A stretch of 64,000 nt of DNA, from positions 1,615,135-1,679,134 of the forward strand of contig BCGQ01000001.1 of NCBI GenBank assembly GCA_001599355.1. The letters are read 5' to 3'. This DNA is from Nakazawaea peltata (taxonomy: Eukaryota; Ascomycota; Pichiomycetes; Alaninales; Pachysolenaceae). Each line of letters opens with the position of its first letter. The stretch's first letter is position 1. The notes beneath the pieces are model-generated. The model did not search any database and had not been told where the DNA came from. It saw nothing but the letters and a program-made list of their open reading frames with translations. This document shows, piece after piece, positions 60,541 through 64,000 of this stretch. Made by a program: the position numbers and the translations under genes.

Positions 60541-60966
60541 ATGAGATCGTCATTTATCAGATTAGCGTAAGTTTGTGCATGAGGGAAGTAGATGGAGATT
60601 AAGTTTGAACTTTGTTCTAGTCAGTGACTAGTCTTGGACAGACTAAGACTAATTCGTTTGCTTCGGTCTTTGCTTTTGGCATATGATCATACTAACTCCC
60701 TTTATAGAAGAGGTGACCCATACTTCAACAGTTACAATTTCACCATGACCCCTCTGATGTTGAGGGCCAGAAGACCTTACTTCTGGAAAAATCTGTCTCT
60801 GTTTGTTGTTCTTTCAGCTATCTCTTTGAGTGTATATGTCTACACTTTCTCATTCTTAACCCAGGATGACTTCGGAGATATTCCAATTCCTCCAGTCAGT
60901 GATGAAGATTTGGCTAAGTTGCAGAAGGATTATAAGGAAGGTAAGATTTTGAGTAAGAAGGATTAG
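60541..60966 (+). CDS. COA3: COA3, cytochrome oxidase assembly factor, two exons
   Basis: Exons are 60541-60566 and 60708-60966. Joined they give 94 residues starting MRSSFIRLARGDPYFNSYNF. The intronless frame in this region has no ATG before the conserved part. The core TPxMLRARRPYFWKN, one membrane segment (about residues 37-57), and DIPIPPVSDEDLAKLQKDY match yeast Coa3 (85 residues). Coa3 is an inner-membrane protein that binds newly made Cox1 with Cox14 and limits Mss51-dependent Cox1 translation. CTG at 60754-60756 falls on the Ala of the TPAMIRAR motif. The gene shares a 215-bp divergent promoter with UTP18. Confidence 0.92.
60567..60707 (+). other. COA3 intron (141 nt)
   Basis: GTAAGT donor at 60567-60572, TACTAAC at 60690-60696 and acceptor AG at 60706-60707, 12 nt after the branch A. 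Confidence 0.92.
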
Positions 60967-61216
60967 GTCTGAAGTGGTCGTGTATATAGATCCAAGGTTA
61001 GTTATGCGATAAATATTTATTTCTTGGTAAGATTGATGTAGAGAGTGGAGGAGAGAGTAGAAGCGACGTGGTTCGTGGTTGGCTAGATGGCCGTTAAGCG
61101 ATCTGCGATCGGTTCAACGTCTGCTCTGCGCAGGTCTTTAAGTAACTAACTCATCCGATTTGTTATTATCATGCATTAAATTAAATAGTTGTGTAGCGTC
61201 TCAATTCGGGATCTCG

Positions 61217-62659
61217 CTAACTTCTTGGCGGGATTCCTAACTCTCTAAGAAGGTCAGAGTGGTCTCTGTGTCTCTGAAGGTTGTCTATAGAGGTATCTTG
61301 TTGTGTGGGAGTCTCAAAATCAAATTCCATATCAGGGATATCAAGAGCCAGCTCTTCTTCACTTGAATAATCGTTCTCTGTCACAATGTCATCACCCTTC
61401 ACAACATCATTAGGTAAACCAGCAGGTCCGTCAGACTTCAGGGTAACCATGCACGCAGGTGGTAACCTCAGAACCGAGCTGGAATCAGAAGCCTTGCGCG
61501 AGCCCATTGAATCCTCCCGAATAGCGAAAGAGGAAACACTGCCTTGAGGTCTTGGCAGATATGTCCGGGTATAAGAATATGGGAGCTGGTTTTCGCTTGC
61601 AAATGGATTCAGGGTAGCTGCAGGAGCCATTAAATTCGTAGTGCTGTTAGTAGTGAAAGTAATATCTGAATTCTGTCTATCCACAGGTCTCTTGTGGAAC
61701 AGAACTGTAGAATAAGGTTGGGTAACAGTGGATTGAGAGTCATTGAATGGGTTATGGAGAGGAGGCCCAGCAAATGGATCCTCTCCTTGTTTTTCTTCGT
61801 CATCAACTTTCGGAAGGCGAGGATATACATTATCCTGTTTGTTCTCTTCGCGAACTTGAGCCAAAGATTTCGTATGTTTGACTTTCATGAATTTCTGAAT
61901 ACATTGATTAATTTTTATGCAACAGTATTGTTTTAAACCTTTCTTAAACCCATACTCATACTTAATTCTATGCAGAAGAGGCAAATATAAGAGACATGCA
62001 AATAAGAATTTGACGAAGAAAATGAACCAAATGATAAAAGAGAATGTCATTACCGATAAAATGACAGCTTCGGTACGGTTAGTGCTAGCAATTTCCTTGA
62101 TAACGGTGATCATTGAACTATTGAATTTCAAGATCTTGAATAATGTGATCCCATTTATCACTTGTCTAGGAGTATCACACAATAACAACACTTGACAATT
62201 TTGTAGTGTAAAAAATGTGAATATCGCAAGATAATTAAAGAAATTGTCCGAGGAGATCTCGTTGTAAACGCAAAAATATTTGTATGATCTGACTGACTTC
62301 ATGAACATTGCACCTGTGTTGATATAAGTTAACGAAACATTATTGGTGAGGTACAGGACTATCAGTTTGAATAACAAATAGGCGTAAAATACTATCGATA
62401 GCAGGATACATCCAAAGAATAACCACTTGCAAATACTGTAGGAGATGAAAGGTTGGACATCTGAGGACCAAGTATTGAAGACAATTAACTTAATCAGCGT
62501 ATAAACATCAGAACCAACAAACAGTAACTTTAAAATCAGCCCTCCCCATAACACCAAATAAGACACCAAAGTTCCAAAGCGATAGTTAAGAAAACAGTCG
62601 ACATTGATCTGATCGAAAGTATTGTGGTCTATCTGCCACTCCCAACTGTTCGACAACAT
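61217..62659 (-). CDS. KCH1: KCH1-family low-affinity potassium channel activator
   Basis: This 480-residue protein resembles Kch1 (YJR054W) and Prm6/Kch2, plasma-membrane proteins that promote potassium influx during the pheromone and calcium stress response. The N terminus (SWEWQIDHNTFDQINVDCFLNYRF) and VSDVYTLIKLIVFNTWSSD-like block align with yeast. Also conserved are KWLFFGCILLSIV, SLTYINTGA, KYFCVYNEI, DTPRQVINGITL and TNRTEAVILSVMTFSFIIWFIFFVKFL. Four to five membrane segments occupy residues 25-245. The C-terminal half is cytosolic and Ser/Asn-rich. Which of the two yeast paralogs it matches is undecided, since duplication may be specific to Saccharomyces relatives. Confidence 0.88.
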   Translation of the reverse strand: MLSNSWEWQIDHNTFDQINVDCFLNYRFGTLVSYLVLWGGLILKLLFVGSDVYTLIKLIVFNTWSSDVQPFISYSICKWLFFGCILLSIVFYAYLLFKLIVLYLTNNVSLTYINTGAMFMKSVRSYKYFCVYNEISSDNFFNYLAIFTFFTLQNCQVLLLCDTPRQVINGITLFKILKFNSSMITVIKEIASTNRTEAVILSVMTFSFIIWFIFFVKFLFACLLYLPLLHRIKYEYGFKKGLKQYCCIKINQCIQKFMKVKHTKSLAQVREENKQDNVYPRLPKVDDEEKQGEDPFAGPPLHNPFNDSQSTVTQPYSTVLFHKRPVDRQNSDITFTTNSTTNLMAPAATLNPFASENQLPYSYTRTYLPRPQGSVSSFAIREDSMGSRKASDSSSVLRLPPACMVTLKSDGPAGLPNDVVKGDDIVTENDYSSEEELALDIPDMEFDFETPTQQDTSIDNLQRHRDHSDLLRELGIPPRS

Positions 62660-64000
62660 GATATTGTACTAAACAAACCAGTTAGACCTTCGCTTGACTG
62701 ATGTTTTTATAAAATATTTGATCTAGCGCTGATATCTGGAAATATGTTTCAGATCAGTTACGTAATAAATAAAAAGCTGCTATTTTTAAAGCATCTAGAT
62801 TTTCCCTGCAAAAATAAGGGACGCGTTTGAGAGTAAAAGGGGTTATTGGAGAGCAAAACATTAAGTTTGGCGAGTCTCGAATAAGCATCAAAGTGCAGAA
62901 AATAAGTTTAGGAGATTGGATCCATTGCAGAGCAAAAAATTAGTCTTGTAGGCGTATTATATGTGCACCATATTAGTACCATATTTGCACCGTATTGTAA
63001 CAAAGTCAAATTTATTGCAGTAGTGAATTAATAACACCTTCTCCCTACCGGCATCTGTTTGATAATTGAAGTTTTGAAAATTAAGACCCCCCTTAATGAT
63101 TGGCGCCGCAAGACAACCAGAAAAGCCCATATCGAGATCTTCTGAACATAAAAGAGAAATTATCAATTGTCTTGAATAGAAATAAATAATAATAAAAACA
63201 GTTTAAGGCAAACATCATAACATGCTTCTCGTTAACAGAACCCATAGTGTCGATCCAGCTTTTTAATTTTTAGCTTGTGCGTGCACTAAATGTCGTCTAA
63301 TATGTATATGTACACATATTACTTGTGACCGGGTTCATACCTCCCTTTTACAAATTGGCTTAACCATGTCTTACGAAAAACTCTTCCTGCATACAAAATT
63401 TTGACGATTTGAGGCCATGAGTCTCCCAGCATAGCCGGGATATTTTATTCAGATCGTCGAGAACATCCTCTAGAGATATTCGAGTCTCGCCCACCTTTTA
63501 TCTCGATGACTAACACCCTACCTCGAAGACTGCTGTTGATATTCCGTGATGGTTAGTTAGTTTATACAGCTCTATTGTTAGGAAAAGGTAGCGAGAACCT
63601 AGTCTTGAATCTTGATCCATGCACCACATGGAAAAGCTAATATTAGAGGAATGTTATGCATAGCGAACCAGTATGTGACCTTTTGTTGGGCCAGGCGAAT
63701 GGTCCTTCGGATTTATTGGAGCAGGCTGTACGAAAAAGTCTTCCGTAGTCCGATTTGGTCCAAGACTTTTTTGAGAAAAACAGCGAATACAAGGCGTCGC
63801 TAAGCATAAAAGTACATCGGGATAACGCAACTTCAATGTGTATTCGGTGATGTAACTCTTCGAGAAAAGTATCTCCGGAGAGGGGCTATTCATCAAGACC
63901 GAAAATCAAAGGGGAAGAACATGGGAAAGACGTACAAGGTGGGAAAAATCGTACGATGGTGCACTCAAGAGCATAATTAGATCATACAGCAGCTATGTAG
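62660..64000. other. Intergenic region to the window edge, no recognisable gene
   Basis: The first 200 bp are the KCH1 promoter, with a TTACGTAA palindrome at 62758-62765, 100 bp before the start. From 63200 on the DNA is of mixed composition. Several interrupted frames of 40-80 codons on the minus strand (63370-63900) look slightly protein-like but match no family I know. A promoter for a gene beyond 64000 or a decayed gene are both possible. Confidence 0.4.

Noticed and set aside
60634-60708. In-frame N-terminal extension of COA3 without splicing
   Set aside because: It would need a TTG start and encodes unconserved sequence, whereas the spliced form gives a normal Coa3 N terminus.
61081-61145. 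tRNA-like words (GGTTCAACGTC) after COA3
   Set aside because: No acceptor stem, D-arm or anticodon arm can be paired around it.
1-64000. CUG read as serine (CTG-Ser clade) instead of alanine
   Set aside because: The diagnostic columns are Ala in orthologs, not Ser; small-residue tolerance alone would not give Ala in more than ten independent invariant positions.

Overview
The window is nuclear DNA of a budding yeast (Saccharomycotina). Genes are compact and mostly intronless. The four introns found carry GTAAGT donors and TACTAAC branch points, and nearly every protein has an ortholog in Saccharomyces. The strongest clue to the organism is the genetic code. At more than a dozen positions where Rsp5, Acs, Tor, Lys9, Arp3 and Coa3 have an invariant alanine, this genome has CTG. 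That points to a yeast that reads CUG as alanine (the Pachysolen / Nakazawaea / Peterozyma group). Proteins translated with the standard table will therefore show false leucines. No rRNA, tRNA, CRISPR array, transposon or virus-like element was recognised.

Layout. 1-735: 5' part of REV1 (minus strand). 1.6-4.0 kb: RSP5. 4.5-6.2 kb: a tandem pair of Aim2-like dienelactone hydrolases. 6.5-8.8 kb: an FLC/TRP-like membrane protein. 9.8-10.8 kb: a bacterial-type N-carbamoyl-D-amino-acid hydrolase homolog. 11.5-13.5 kb: acetyl-CoA synthetase. 15.1-17.2 kb: a WD40 protein with M/G1-type promoter motifs. 17.3-21.7 kb: an ARE/ACAT-family MBOAT protein and a Mnn4/LicD-family protein, each lacking a canonical catalytic motif. 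24.0-25.5 kb: LYS9 with an intron after codon 2. Then MSO1, a SANT/Myb protein, ATP12, a large DH-like protein, OST2, OCA1, COX20, an AVT3/4 vacuolar transporter, a MIC26/27 MICOS subunit and PIN2.

From 41 to 50.3 kb lie ARP3, whose reading frame depends on a 4-nt micro-exon, and the TOR kinase gene. They are followed by YAE1, WHI2, the divergent pair ERS1 / MCY1, PPS1, UTP18, COA3 (split by an intron) and KCH1. The last 1.3 kb holds no recognisable gene.

Functional links. ERS1 (cystine transporter) and MCY1 (mitochondrial cysteine synthase) share a short promoter with a TCACGTGA site of the sulfur-regulon type. TOR and WHI2 both act in nutrient and amino-acid signalling. COX20 and COA3 both assist cytochrome oxidase assembly. 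RSP5, PIN2 and AVT relate to membrane-protein traffic. Otherwise this is ordinary yeast gene order without operons. Start codons were chosen as ATG; several open frames extend upstream only through TTG or GTG and those extensions were dropped.
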